5,891 nt of DNA, from the NCBI GenBank assembly GCA_025458735.1, contig JALORV010000056.1:1-5891 (forward strand), read 5' to 3'. Position numbers and translations under genes: made by a program. The notes under the pieces are model-generated. The model was not told the origin of the DNA, did no database searches, and was given only the letters and a program-made list of their open reading frames with translations. Source of the stretch: Burkholderiaceae bacterium (GTDB taxonomy: Bacteria; Pseudomonadota; Gammaproteobacteria; Burkholderiales; Burkholderiaceae). Position 1 is the first letter of the stretch. Every line of letters starts with the position of its first letter. This document shows, in pieces, positions 1 to 5,845 of this stretch.

Positions 1-10
1 TCCAACGGGA

Positions 11-85
11 TCTTTTGCCTACCGGACGCGGGGCAGCGTCGCCTCGTCGTTCACCGGCTGCACGCCGCGTCCGCCAGGCAAAAGA
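11..85. repeat. Long imperfect inverted repeat (21-base arms)
   Basis: Bases 11-31 and 65-85 are inverted copies that match at 19 of 21 positions. The outer ten bases are TCTTTTGCCT and AGGCAAAAGA, and the inner parts are GGACGCGG and CCGCGTCC. A second short pairing, GCAGC (33-37) with GCTGC (57-61), extends the stem inward. The T-run lies outside the 5' arm and the A-run outside the 3' arm, which is the reverse of an intrinsic terminator. It could be a fossil end of a mobile element or a folded repetitive element. No function can be assigned from this single copy. Confidence 0.6.
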
Positions 86-150
86 CTCTCTGCATCATGC
101 AAATCTATGCATGACGGCCAGGAGCAGGCATTCCCGACCGGCCGCTTCAT
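19..150 (-). CDS. Doubtful small ORF, 43 codons
   Basis: This reading frame begins at an ATG (150-148) preceded by a strong Shine-Dalgarno sequence, TGAGGAGG (163-156), five bases upstream. The product begins MKRPVGNACSWPS and has no recognisable domain, signal peptide or membrane segment. Its 3' half runs straight through the inverted repeat at 11-85, which argues against a conserved protein. A shift of frame after about seven codons would give a hydrophobic CLLLAVM stretch, so this could be the start of a broken exported protein. That idea is speculative. The strong ribosome-binding site is the only positive evidence for translation. Confidence 0.15.
   Translation of the reverse strand: MKRPVGNACSWPSCIDLHDAESLLPGGRGVQPVNDEATLPRVR
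95..114. repeat. Small hairpin, 7-base perfect arms
   Basis: TCATGCA (95-101) and TGCATGA (108-114) are perfect inverted copies separated by six bases. The element lies just downstream of the start of the doubtful small ORF on the minus strand. It could be an operator half-site pair or a chance palindrome. Confidence 0.3.
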
Positions 151-253
151 CGATACCTCCTCAAGGTGAATGGGGTGTGGTGCTACCGCCGTAGGCTGCG
201 TGGGAATCCGACGTGACAGCGGCGGATTGACAGCGCGCCGCCTCGCATGCAGG

Positions 254-436
254 CTTTGCGGCGACACCGCTGTCCAGCCAATCGGCCAGTGCGAAGGCAA
301 CGCACAGCACCGTGGCCACGAGGTTGCGCGTGGCCGGCTCCAGCGGCAGATAGAACACTCCGACTAGCAGCGGGGTGGAAGCGATGTGCGAGCAGGTCAG
401 CAGCGTCGGGATCGTGAAGAACACCACCGGATTCAT
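254..436 (-). pseudogene. pgsA: N-terminal remnant of pgsA (CDP-diacylglycerol--glycerol-3-phosphate 3-phosphatidyltransferase)
   Basis: The intact enzyme is an inner-membrane CDP-alcohol phosphatidyltransferase of about 190 residues that makes phosphatidylglycerol phosphate. This frame starts at ATG 436. It reads FFTIPTLLT, then TPLLVGVFYLPLEPATRNLV, then ATVLCVAFALADWLD, which matches my recollection of the first 50 residues of beta-proteobacterial PgsA, including the first membrane helices. The similarity stops inside the catalytic signature D-x2-D-G-x2-A-R-x8-G-x3-D-x3-D. Here DWLD is followed by SGVAAK, so the motif's glycine is displaced and its arginine is missing. The later aspartates are absent in all three minus frames down to base 1. 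A conserved early R also appears as H (TCSHIAS). The frame runs open to a stop at 161-163 with unrelated sequence. No good ribosome-binding site precedes the ATG. I read it as a non-functional fragment. Confidence 0.68.
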
Positions 437-505
437 GCCCGAGGACCGGGCCAGGCCGTGTTGGACAATGCCGAACGGGGCCGCACCGAACCCAGGCCGC
501 GGGCG

Positions 506-541
506 CGGCACCGGTTCAGCGGCAAGGCGGCACAGGTGCCG
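506..541. repeat. GC-rich inverted repeats downstream of the exported-protein gene
   Basis: CGGCACC (506-512) pairs with GGTGCCG (535-541). A nested perfect palindrome, CGGCAC-AG-GTGCCG, covers 528-541. The element begins 19 bases past the stop codon of the minus-strand exported-protein gene, so it could act as a 3' stem-loop on that transcript. It has no T-run on either strand, so it is not a canonical intrinsic terminator. Confidence 0.3.
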
Positions 542-559
542 TGGCCCGGCCGCAGTCAC

Positions 560-1039
560 TCACTTATCGATGCGACGCAGCGAGCATGACAGCACGCCGC
601 CGGAGTTCGTGGGCAGGCCGCTGATCGCGTCGCCGCCCTCGCTCACGACGTACTCGATGTCCAGGTTGGGGGCCGGTGCACCGCCGATGGTCTGCGCGTA
701 CGAGATCGTGCCGCGGCAGCTCGGCAACGTGCTGGCCTGCCCCTGCAGCCCCTGCGGCAGGATCAGGCCGCCGAGGTTCACCGTGCCTGTGCACGTGAAG
801 AAGCCGGTGCCGCTGGCGCTGCAGCTGCCGAGGATGCGGGTGTCGGTCTGGGCACCCGCGGGCGGCCCCGGCAGCGTGCCTTCGCAGGTGTAGACCCAGT
901 TGCCGCGCGTGAGCTCGTTGTTGCAGGGGCGGCTGGCGTGTGCGGCATCGGCCGCCAGCAGCAGCCCGCCCAGCGCCAGGAGCGCGGTGGACACGCAGCG
1001 CGGCGCGACGGTGGACGCGGTTCTCGGGGCGGTGTTCAT
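560..1039 (-). CDS. Exported cysteine-rich protein of unknown function, 159 aa
   Basis: The start is ATG 1039, preceded by GGAGGAAA with eight bases from GGAGG to the ATG. The same frame stays open far upstream, but only as a shadow of the opposite-strand gene. Residues 1-35 form a Sec-type signal peptide: arginines at 6 and 14, a hydrophobic core LLALGGLLLAA, and a likely cut after AHA. The mature part has six cysteines (39, 52, 73, 83, 108, 152), enough for three disulfides in the periplasm or outside the cell. Three of them sit in a repeated C-x-G-T-(L/V/I) motif at 52, 83 and 108. The pattern of glycine, threonine and aromatic residues suggests a small beta-rich fold. It loosely recalls widespread exported proteins of unknown function, but I recognise no named family. 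It diverges from the regulator gene across a 216-base region, so it is a natural candidate target of that regulator. Confidence 0.85.
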   Translation of the reverse strand: MNTAPRTASTVAPRCVSTALLALGGLLLAADAAHASRPCNNELTRGNWVYTCEGTLPGPPAGAQTDTRILGSCSASGTGFFTCTGTVNLGGLILPQGLQGQASTLPSCRGTISYAQTIGGAPAPNLDIEYVVSEGGDAISGLPTNSGGVLSCSLRRIDK

Positions 1040-1255
1040 GCAGGTTTCCTCCGGTGCTTGCGTGCTCCGGTCGGGACGGCGCCGAGGGGTCGACGCCCGG
1101 GCCTGACCGTAGCGACCACTGTGCGCGACCGGCCCGGCGCTGTCAGCCCACGAATCCTGAAGATTGCTGAAGCCGTGGCACGGCTGGGCTTTGCTACGCT
1201 GCGCGGGTCGGCGCGAGCGGCCACGGCCCGCAGCCAGCAAGGGGGACAGGAGCAG
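1040..1255. promoter_or_regulatory. Divergent intergenic promoter region
   Basis: This 216-base region separates the start codons of the exported-protein gene (minus) and the ATPase regulator gene (plus), so it should hold both promoters. For the regulator, TGCTACGCT (1192-1200) could be an extended -10 (TG-n-TACGCT), but there is no matching -35. For the exported protein, CTGACA (1146-1141, read on the minus strand) followed after 17 bases by CACAGT (1123-1118) is a weak sigma-70-like pair. A perfect palindrome lies at 1171-1185. Individual promoter assignments are tentative, while the role of the region follows from the gene layout. Confidence 0.5.
1171..1185. promoter_or_regulatory. Perfect 15-base palindrome, candidate operator
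   Basis: AGCCGTG-G-CACGGCT has seven-base perfect arms around a single central base. It lies in the divergent promoter region, just upstream of the possible extended -10 at 1192-1200, where a -35 would be expected. Bound protein there could affect the regulator's own promoter and perhaps the divergent one. The neighbouring winged-helix regulator is the obvious candidate binder, although OmpR-type domains more often use direct repeats. Confidence 0.4.
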
Positions 1256-3919
1256 ATGGAGACGCCGCCTGACGTGGCGCTGCAGTTCGACGAGGGTCGC
1301 GTGGTGGTCGACCCGGCTCGGCGCTGCGTGCTCGTCTGCGGCGCGCCGGTGCCGGTGCGCGGCCGGGCCTTCGAACTGCTGATGGCGCTGCTTGAGCGGC
1401 GCGAGCGCCTGGTGACGAAGGCTGAGCTGTTTGCGCTCGTATGGCCGGGCCGCGTGGTCGAGGACAACACGCTGCAGGTGCATGTCGCGGCCTTGCGTCA
1501 CGCACTCGGCCCGCACGCGGTGGCCACCGTCTCCGGCCGCGGCTACCGCTGGGCGCTGCCGCTCGATCCGGTGCCGCCAGCGCCAGGGCTGGCCGACACG
1601 GCCCCGGCCCGCGTGCCGGTGTCCGCCGCCGCCGAGCCGTCGCTGCTCGGCCGGGAGGTCGAGCAGCGAGCACTCGCGCAATGGCTCGCCGACGAGAGCG
1701 TGCGCGTCGTCACGCTCACCGGCACCGGCGGCGCCGGCAAGACCAGCCTGGCCCGTCAGGCGCATGCCGCCGCGGGCCCTGCCTTCGCCGACGGCGCGTG
1801 GTTCGTGGCACTCGATGCGCTGACTCGCGCCGACGAGCTGATGGACGCGGTGGCCGCGGCACTGGGCCTGCCCGGGGCCGACGGCACGCCGGCGGTCGTG
1901 CGGGTGTCCGACTTCGCCGCCGCGCGCCGGATGCTGCTGACACTGGACAACCTCGAGCAGCTGCTGCCCGCCGCGGCGAGGCCGCTGCAGGCGTTGATCG
2001 ATGCCGCGCCGCGGCTGACGCTGCTGCTGACGAGCCGCCGCCCGACGCGGCTGCCGGCCGAGCGCGAACTGCCGGTACCGCCGCTGGCGCTGCCCGGCGA
2101 CGGGGCGGCTGGCACGCTGCGCAACGCGCCGGCGGTGCAGCTGTTCGCGCGCGGCGCCGCCGCGCACGGGCGGCCGCTGGCCGACGACGCCGCCTGGCAC
2201 GCCGCGGCAGCGGTGTGCCGGCGTCTGGACGGGCTGCCCCTGGCGATCGAGCTCGCCGTCGCGCGGCTGCGCGTGATGTCGCCGGCACTGCTGGTCGAGC
2301 GCCTGGCACAGGGGCTGCAGCCGCTTCGGCTCGACGCCGCCGCGGCGTCGCCGCGCCAGCGCACGCTGCAAGCCGTGGTCGACTGGAGCTACGCGTTGCT
2401 GGACGCCGGCGAGCAGCGGCTGTTCCGCCGGCTGTCGGTGTTCGCCGGCGGGTTCACATTCGAGGCGGCCGAGGCGGTGGACGACGAGCCTGCGACCGTG
2501 CTCGACCGGCTGGAGGCGTTGCTGGAGCACCACCTCGTGCAGCGCGTCGACGACGTCGATGGCGCGCCGCGCTACACGATGTTGCAGACGTTGCGCGAGC
2601 AGGCGCGCCAGCGCCTGGTCGCGGCCGACGAGGAGCCGATGGCACGCGAGCGCCATGCCCGCCACCTGCTCGCGCTGGCCCAGGGGATGGCGCCGCGGTT
2701 GGCCAGCCCGGCGCGCTCAGGTGCGCTGGCGCGGCTGCACGCCGAGTCACACAACTTGCGCCAGGCGTTGCGCTGGTGGCTGCAGGACCGACCCGACGCC
2801 GAGGCGGCGCTGGCACTGGCCGCGGCGCTGTCGTGGTACTGGTACTTCGATGGCGATTACGCCGAGGGCCGGGCGCAGCTGGACAAGGCGCTGGCCGCGG
2901 CCCGGCCGCTGTGCACGACTGCGACCATCACCGCGACCGCAAACGCGACCGCCCGTGCGGCCCTGATGCGCGACCGCGCCGCTGCGCTGTCGGGCGCAGC
3001 TCGGCTGGCCGCCTACGCGGGCGATGGCGGCACCGCCCTCGGCATCGCCGCGGACGCGATTGCCGCCTGGCAGGGGCTGGACGACGTGCGCGGGCTGGCT
3101 TTCGCGCATTTCCACGCGGGCGTAGCCGCGATCGTCGCGCACCGCAGCGAGCAGGCGCGTGCCGCGCTGGCGGAGGCGCAGCGCCTGTTCGACGCGGCCG
3201 GGGACGAGTGGGGGCTGTCGCTGGCCGTCACTTATGGCGGCGCGGCCTGCGCCGTGGTGCCGGGGCTCGAGGACGCCGCGCGGCCGTTGCTGATCGAAGG
3301 TCGGGCGCGATTCCGCGCGCTGGGCGACTCCTGGGGCTTGGCGGTGGCCTCGCGCTACCTGGGGATGATCGCGCGGCGCGAGGGCGACCTCGACGCGGCG
3401 CGCGCGCTGACGAGCGAGATGCTGGCCGACGCGCGCGCCGTCGGCGACCGCTTCCGCATCGCGCGCAACCTGCACCAGCTCGGCGAGATCGACCTCGCGC
3501 AGGGACGCTGGCGCGAGGCGGTACCGCAGCTGGTCGAGAGCCTGCGCATCAACGCCGCGCAGGGGCGCCTGGGCGATGCGGCCCGCCAGCTGTGGCTGCT
3601 GGCGCAGGCGGCGATGGATGCCGGCGCGGCGCCGACCAGCGCCCGCCTGGCGGCGCTGGCCGCGCGGCACGCCGGCGGCCGCAGCACGATGCCACCCGAG
3701 AACGGCCCAGCACCACAGGTCTGCGAGCAGGCGCTGCGCCAGCAACTCGGGCCGCAACGCTGGCAGGAAGCGGCTATCGAGGGCCGGCTGATGTCCGTCG
3801 AGGAGGCCGCGGCGCTGGCGCTGGGGCTGCTCGACGAGCCGCATCCGGAAGCCGGCAGCGGGCGCATGGCTGCGTCGGTGCCAGCGACCGGAGCTGCTAC
3901 CGGAGCGGCGGCCGGTTAG
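1256..3919 (+). CDS. Winged-helix / STAND-ATPase / TPR transcriptional regulator, 887 aa
   Basis: This is a predicted cytoplasmic one-component regulator that binds DNA and has an NTP-driven switch. The start is ATG 1256, preceded by GGGGGACAGGAG. The frame is open back to 938, but that part is non-coding in character. Residues about 10-102 form an OmpR/PhoB-type winged helix, with the recognition helix near NTLQVHVAALRHALG (71-85) and the wing GRGYRW (94-99). There is no receiver domain, so it is not a two-component response regulator. A P-A-rich linker (103-127) leads to an NB-ARC-like ATPase: Walker A GTGGAGKT (156-163), Walker B MLLTLDN (226-232), LLLTSRRP (256-263) and GLPLA (326-330). 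Helical repeats follow. The pattern GD-x-W-G-L-A recurs near 608, 649, 690 and 730, a period of about 40 residues that fits TPRs. The tail WQEAAIEGRLMSVEEAAALAL (split at 836) is typical of COG3903-type predicted ATPases. The inducing signal is unknown. It diverges from the exported-protein gene, a likely target. Confidence 0.92.
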   Translation: METPPDVALQFDEGRVVVDPARRCVLVCGAPVPVRGRAFELLMALLERRERLVTKAELFALVWPGRVVEDNTLQVHVAALRHALGPHAVATVSGRGYRWALPLDPVPPAPGLADTAPARVPVSAAAEPSLLGREVEQRALAQWLADESVRVVTLTGTGGAGKTSLARQAHAAAGPAFADGAWFVALDALTRADELMDAVAAALGLPGADGTPAVVRVSDFAAARRMLLTLDNLEQLLPAAARPLQALIDAAPRLTLLLTSRRPTRLPAERELPVPPLALPGDGAAGTLRNAPAVQLFARGAAAHGRPLADDAAWHAAAAVCRRLDGLPLAIELAVARLRVMSPALLVERLAQGLQPLRLDAAAASPRQRTLQAVVDWSYALLDAGEQRLFRRLSVFAGGFTFEAAEAVDDEPATVLDRLEALLEHHLVQRVDDVDGAPRYTMLQTLREQARQRLVAADEEPMARERHARHLLALAQGMAPRLASPARSGALARLHAESHNLRQALRWWLQDRPDAEAALALAAALSWYWYFDGDYAEGRAQLDKALAAARPLCTTATITATANATARAALMRDRAAALSGAARLAAYAGDGGTALGIAADAIAAWQGLDDVRGLAFAHFHAGVAAIVAHRSEQARAALAEAQRLFDAAGDEWGLSLAVTYGGAACAVVPGLEDAARPLLIEGRARFRALGDSWGLAVASRYLGMIARREGDLDAARALTSEMLADARAVGDRFRIARNLHQLGEIDLAQGRWREAVPQLVESLRINAAQGRLGDAARQLWLLAQAAMDAGAAPTSARLAALAARHAGGRSTMPPENGPAPQVCEQALRQQLGPQRWQEAAIEGRLMSVEEAAALALGLLDEPHPEAGSGRMAASVPATGAATGAAAG
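2921..2956 (+). repeat. In-frame 12-base tandem repeat, three units
   Basis: Three consecutive 12-base units each begin GCGACC (2921, 2933, 2945) inside the regulator gene. They encode ATIT, ATAN and ATAR at residues 556-567, in the stretch before the TPR-like repeats. The unit length is a multiple of three, so copy-number change would keep the frame and alter only a linker. Confidence 0.6.
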
Positions 3920-3923
3920 CCCC

Positions 3924-4082
3924 TCAGCGATACAGCGTGCGCGGCTTGAACCGGCGCTGGTCGTCGAACAGGAACACCTCGGCGAACGCACAGGGCCGAG
4001 GCAGCCGTGCCATCGCGCCGAACGGTGTGGCGCGGTGCACCGCGTCGATAGCCAGCTGCACCGCCTTCCTCGCCGGCTCCGG
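3924..4082 (-). pseudogene. C-terminal fragment of an unidentified protein
   Basis: On the minus strand a frame reads ARKAVQLAIDAVHRATPFGA, then MARLPRPCAFAEVFLFDD and QRRFKPRTLYR, before a TGA at 3926-3924. The amphipathic helix followed by an aromatic and basic strand looks like real protein sequence. It resembles the C-terminal end of a small exported or TonB-like protein, but I cannot name the family. There is no convincing full-length start. A GTG at 4061 with GAGGAA four bases upstream could give a 45-residue product, and that is the only plausible initiation. The stop lies four bases from the convergent stop of the regulator gene, so the DNA that brought in the regulator probably truncated this gene, or both came together. 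It begins where the UvrC tail ends, in another frame. Confidence 0.45.
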
Positions 4083-4086
4083 CGGC

Positions 4087-4242
4087 TCAGTGCAGCGCAG
4101 GGTACATCTCCTGGGCCAGCTCGCCGGAGATGCCCTCGACGTTGGCCAGTTCCTCGACGCCAGCGCTGCTGATACCGCGCAGCCCGCCGAAGCGCTGCAG
4201 CAGCCGCGCCGGCTTGCGCGGGACGGTGCCGGGGATGTTCAT
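4087..4242 (-). pseudogene. uvrC: C-terminal remnant of uvrC (excinuclease ABC subunit C)
   Basis: Intact UvrC, about 600 residues or more, makes the two incisions of nucleotide excision repair in the cytoplasm. Its last 50-60 residues form a double helix-hairpin-helix DNA-binding domain. This frame reads MNIPGTVPRKPARLLQRFGG, then LRGISSAGVEELANVEGISG and ELAQEMYPALH, followed by TGA (4089-4087). That matches the UvrC tail, including the terminal Y-x-A-L-H. The first hairpin is damaged: the usual G-V-G-P is G-T-V-P, so a hairpin glycine is lost. Upstream the frame continues with unrelated sequence only to a stop at 4323-4321, and the nuclease and UvrB-binding parts are absent. No ribosome-binding site precedes the internal ATG at 4242. 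It is a decayed fragment rather than a small functional HhH protein. Confidence 0.72.
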
Positions 4243-4351
4243 GTTGGCGGCACAGCCGAAGCGCTGGATCAGCGCGACGGCGAGCGCCAGACGCGGCTGC
4301 GTTCCGGAACACGCCAGTCTTCACAGGGGAGTTCACCGCTGCGGGCCGGCC

Positions 4352-5485
4352 TCAGTGTCGTTCCCTGGAGGCAATTGCCGCGGCCAGCGTCCTGGCTTCT
4401 CTGCGCCGGATATTCATGTTGCCGTGGATGGACGCGTTCTGTCCGAAGAACCAGAGCCCCGGCGCACCGTTCGCGGCGCGCTGAGCATTGCAGACCGGCC
4501 GGCCATGCGCGTCAAGCACATCGAGGTGGCCGACCAGCCCGGTGAGTCCCAAGCGGTAGCCGGTGGCGCAGATCACGGCGTCAGGCTGTAAGCGGCTGCC
4601 GTCGCGAAGCACGACAGTGGCGTTGTCGAACGACACCACCTCTGCGACGATGCGCATCCTGCCTCTTCGAAGGGCGTCGACGAAGCCGTTGTCCACGGCA
4701 ACCGTCACACCGTCCTCGATCTGTCGAGTGACTGGCCCCTTGGTGGCCTTGGGCCATCCGAAGCGACTCAGGTCGCCCAAGAACATCCTGCTCGCCAGCG
4801 TCATGCTCGTGTCCTGCCATGCCGTCGGCAGCCAAGCCAGGCTGCTGGCAAGCAACTGGCTGGGCAGGCCGAGCAAGTATTGCGGTGCGATCGTCGCTCC
4901 CCTGCGCACCGACACCCACACCGGTCCGACGTCCACGCCGGCGAGGCAGTTGCCGATGTCCACCGCCGAGTTGCCGCCGCCGATCAAGAGCACGCGTTTG
5001 CCGACATAGTCGTTCGCGTGCCGGAACCTGCCTGCGTGGATGAACTCGCCGCTGAAGCCGTCACGACCCGGCCAGTCAGGAACATGGGGGACGCGGTCCG
5101 ATCCAGTCGCGACGACGACGTTTCGCGCGGCGATGATCTCGTTCGGCGCTAACACCGACCAGTGCCCGTCCTGGCCACGCTCGATACGCGACACCTGCGT
5201 TTGGAATTCGATAGGAAGATCAAGCAGCGCTGCGTAGGCCTCCAGATAGGACACGTAGTCGTCGCGCGACGGAAAGGCACCAAACCGGCGCGGCATGCGC
5301 AGGCCTGGCTGGTGCGATACCCAGCGATGCGTGTTGAGGCGAAGCTGGTCGTGGCGCGCCCGCCAGGAGGCGCCGATCTCTTCGGCCTCGTCGAGGATAC
5401 GAGGTCGGATGCCCGCCGCCATCAGTTCATAGGCGGCAGCCAGCCCAGCGGGCCCAGCACCGACGATGACGACACTTTCGACCAT
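4352..5485 (-). CDS. Flavin-containing monooxygenase-like NAD(P)/FAD oxidoreductase, 377 aa
   Basis: This is a predicted soluble flavoprotein that uses NAD(P)H and O2 to oxygenate a small substrate, which cannot be told from sequence. The FAD-binding motif GAGPAG is at residues 9-14 with an acidic residue (D32) ending the second strand. The FMO fingerprint F-x-G-x3-H-x3-F lies at 144-154 (FSGEFIHAGRF). The NAD(P) motif GGGNSA is at 169-174, and the two ATG motifs are at 126-128 and 307-309 (CATGY). LRLNTHR (48-54) and SRDDYVSYLEAYA (73-85) are typical of bacterial FMO/YUCCA-like proteins. The length is normal for compact members, so it looks intact. ATG 5485 was chosen because the FAD motif begins eight codons later. 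GGAG lies a rather distant 13 bases upstream. The frame stays open to 5854, but that part has no family resemblance. The gene is less GC-rich than the regulator. Baeyer-Villiger or N-hydroxylating activity is also possible. Confidence 0.9.
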   Translation of the reverse strand: MVESVVIVGAGPAGLAAAYELMAAGIRPRILDEAEEIGASWRARHDQLRLNTHRWVSHQPGLRMPRRFGAFPSRDDYVSYLEAYAALLDLPIEFQTQVSRIERGQDGHWSVLAPNEIIAARNVVVATGSDRVPHVPDWPGRDGFSGEFIHAGRFRHANDYVGKRVLLIGGGNSAVDIGNCLAGVDVGPVWVSVRRGATIAPQYLLGLPSQLLASSLAWLPTAWQDTSMTLASRMFLGDLSRFGWPKATKGPVTRQIEDGVTVAVDNGFVDALRRGRMRIVAEVVSFDNATVVLRDGSRLQPDAVICATGYRLGLTGLVGHLDVLDAHGRPVCNAQRAANGAPGLWFFGQNASIHGNMNIRRREARTLAAAIASRERH

Positions 5486-5565
5486 GGATGTAGACGCACT
5501 CCGAGGTTCTGGCGGGCCGCGACCCGATCGCTGCAGCGGTCCCACCCGACATGGGAAGAATTCGC

Positions 5566-5580
5566 TGTGTCGATGACACA
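5566..5580. promoter_or_regulatory. Perfect inverted repeat upstream of the oxidoreductase, candidate operator
   Basis: TGTGTC-GAT-GACACA has six-base perfect arms with a three-base spacer. It lies about 80-95 bases upstream of the oxidoreductase start codon, where a repressor or activator site would be expected. The TGTxxx...xxxACA form resembles sites of dimeric helix-turn-helix regulators such as the GntR family. No such regulator is encoded in the window. Confidence 0.35.
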
Positions 5581-5730
5581 CGCCGGGTTCCACCTCGTCC
5601 CGATCTTCATGGCCCGACCGTTCGTGGACGGGATGGCCGATTGTGCGGTGGGCCATAGCAGTTTTGAGTGCCCTCGAGGCCGACCTGGCACGGTCCTCTC
5701 GGCCTCTGCATAGTTGAGTTGTATGCGTAG

Positions 5731-5760
5731 GCAGCGCTGGAAGGCCTTCCATGACGCTGC
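5731..5760. repeat. 30-base interrupted palindrome
   Basis: A perfect 14-base palindrome, TGGAAGGCCTTCCA (5738-5751), is flanked by GCAGCG (5731-5736) and its inverse CGCTGC (5755-5760). The only unpaired bases are C at 5737 and TGA at 5752-5754. It lies about 250 bases upstream of the oxidoreductase start. It could be a dimer-binding site, a cruciform-forming element or part of a degraded repeat. Confidence 0.45.
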
Positions 5761-5845
5761 ACAGCTGCCGGCCAACTCCTGACCGGCTCCTTGAGACTGG
5801 AGGCGGCCGTTCAGTGTCGGCAGTCGGACGGCGGCCGAGACCGAG

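Noticed and set aside
11..85. Integron attC site or intrinsic terminator
   Set aside because: The repeat lacks the GTT/AAC core triplets of attC sites and has T and A runs on the wrong sides for a terminator.
1..250. tRNA genes, expected near pgsA in some beta-proteobacteria, as an integration target
   Set aside because: No cloverleaf, T-loop consensus or 3' tRNA end is visible on either strand.
1176..1195. Sigma-54 promoter (TGGCAC followed by TTGCT)
   Set aside because: The spacing is nine bases instead of the required five, so the GG and GC elements are out of register.
938..1255. Upstream in-frame extension of the regulator
   Set aside because: It would overlap the exported-protein gene and its promoter region, and shows no family similarity. 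The winged helix starts just after ATG 1256, which has a Shine-Dalgarno sequence.
560..2665. A 701-codon open frame on the minus strand covering much of the regulator gene
   Set aside because: Only the last 159 codons (from 1039) show a ribosome-binding site, signal peptide and protein-like composition. The rest is R/A/Q-rich shadow of the opposite strand in GC-rich DNA.
1441..4545. A 1034-codon plus-strand open frame
   Set aside because: It is offset from the regulator frame, almost pure R/A/G, and runs through the remnants. The regulator frame has clear domains, so this is a shadow.
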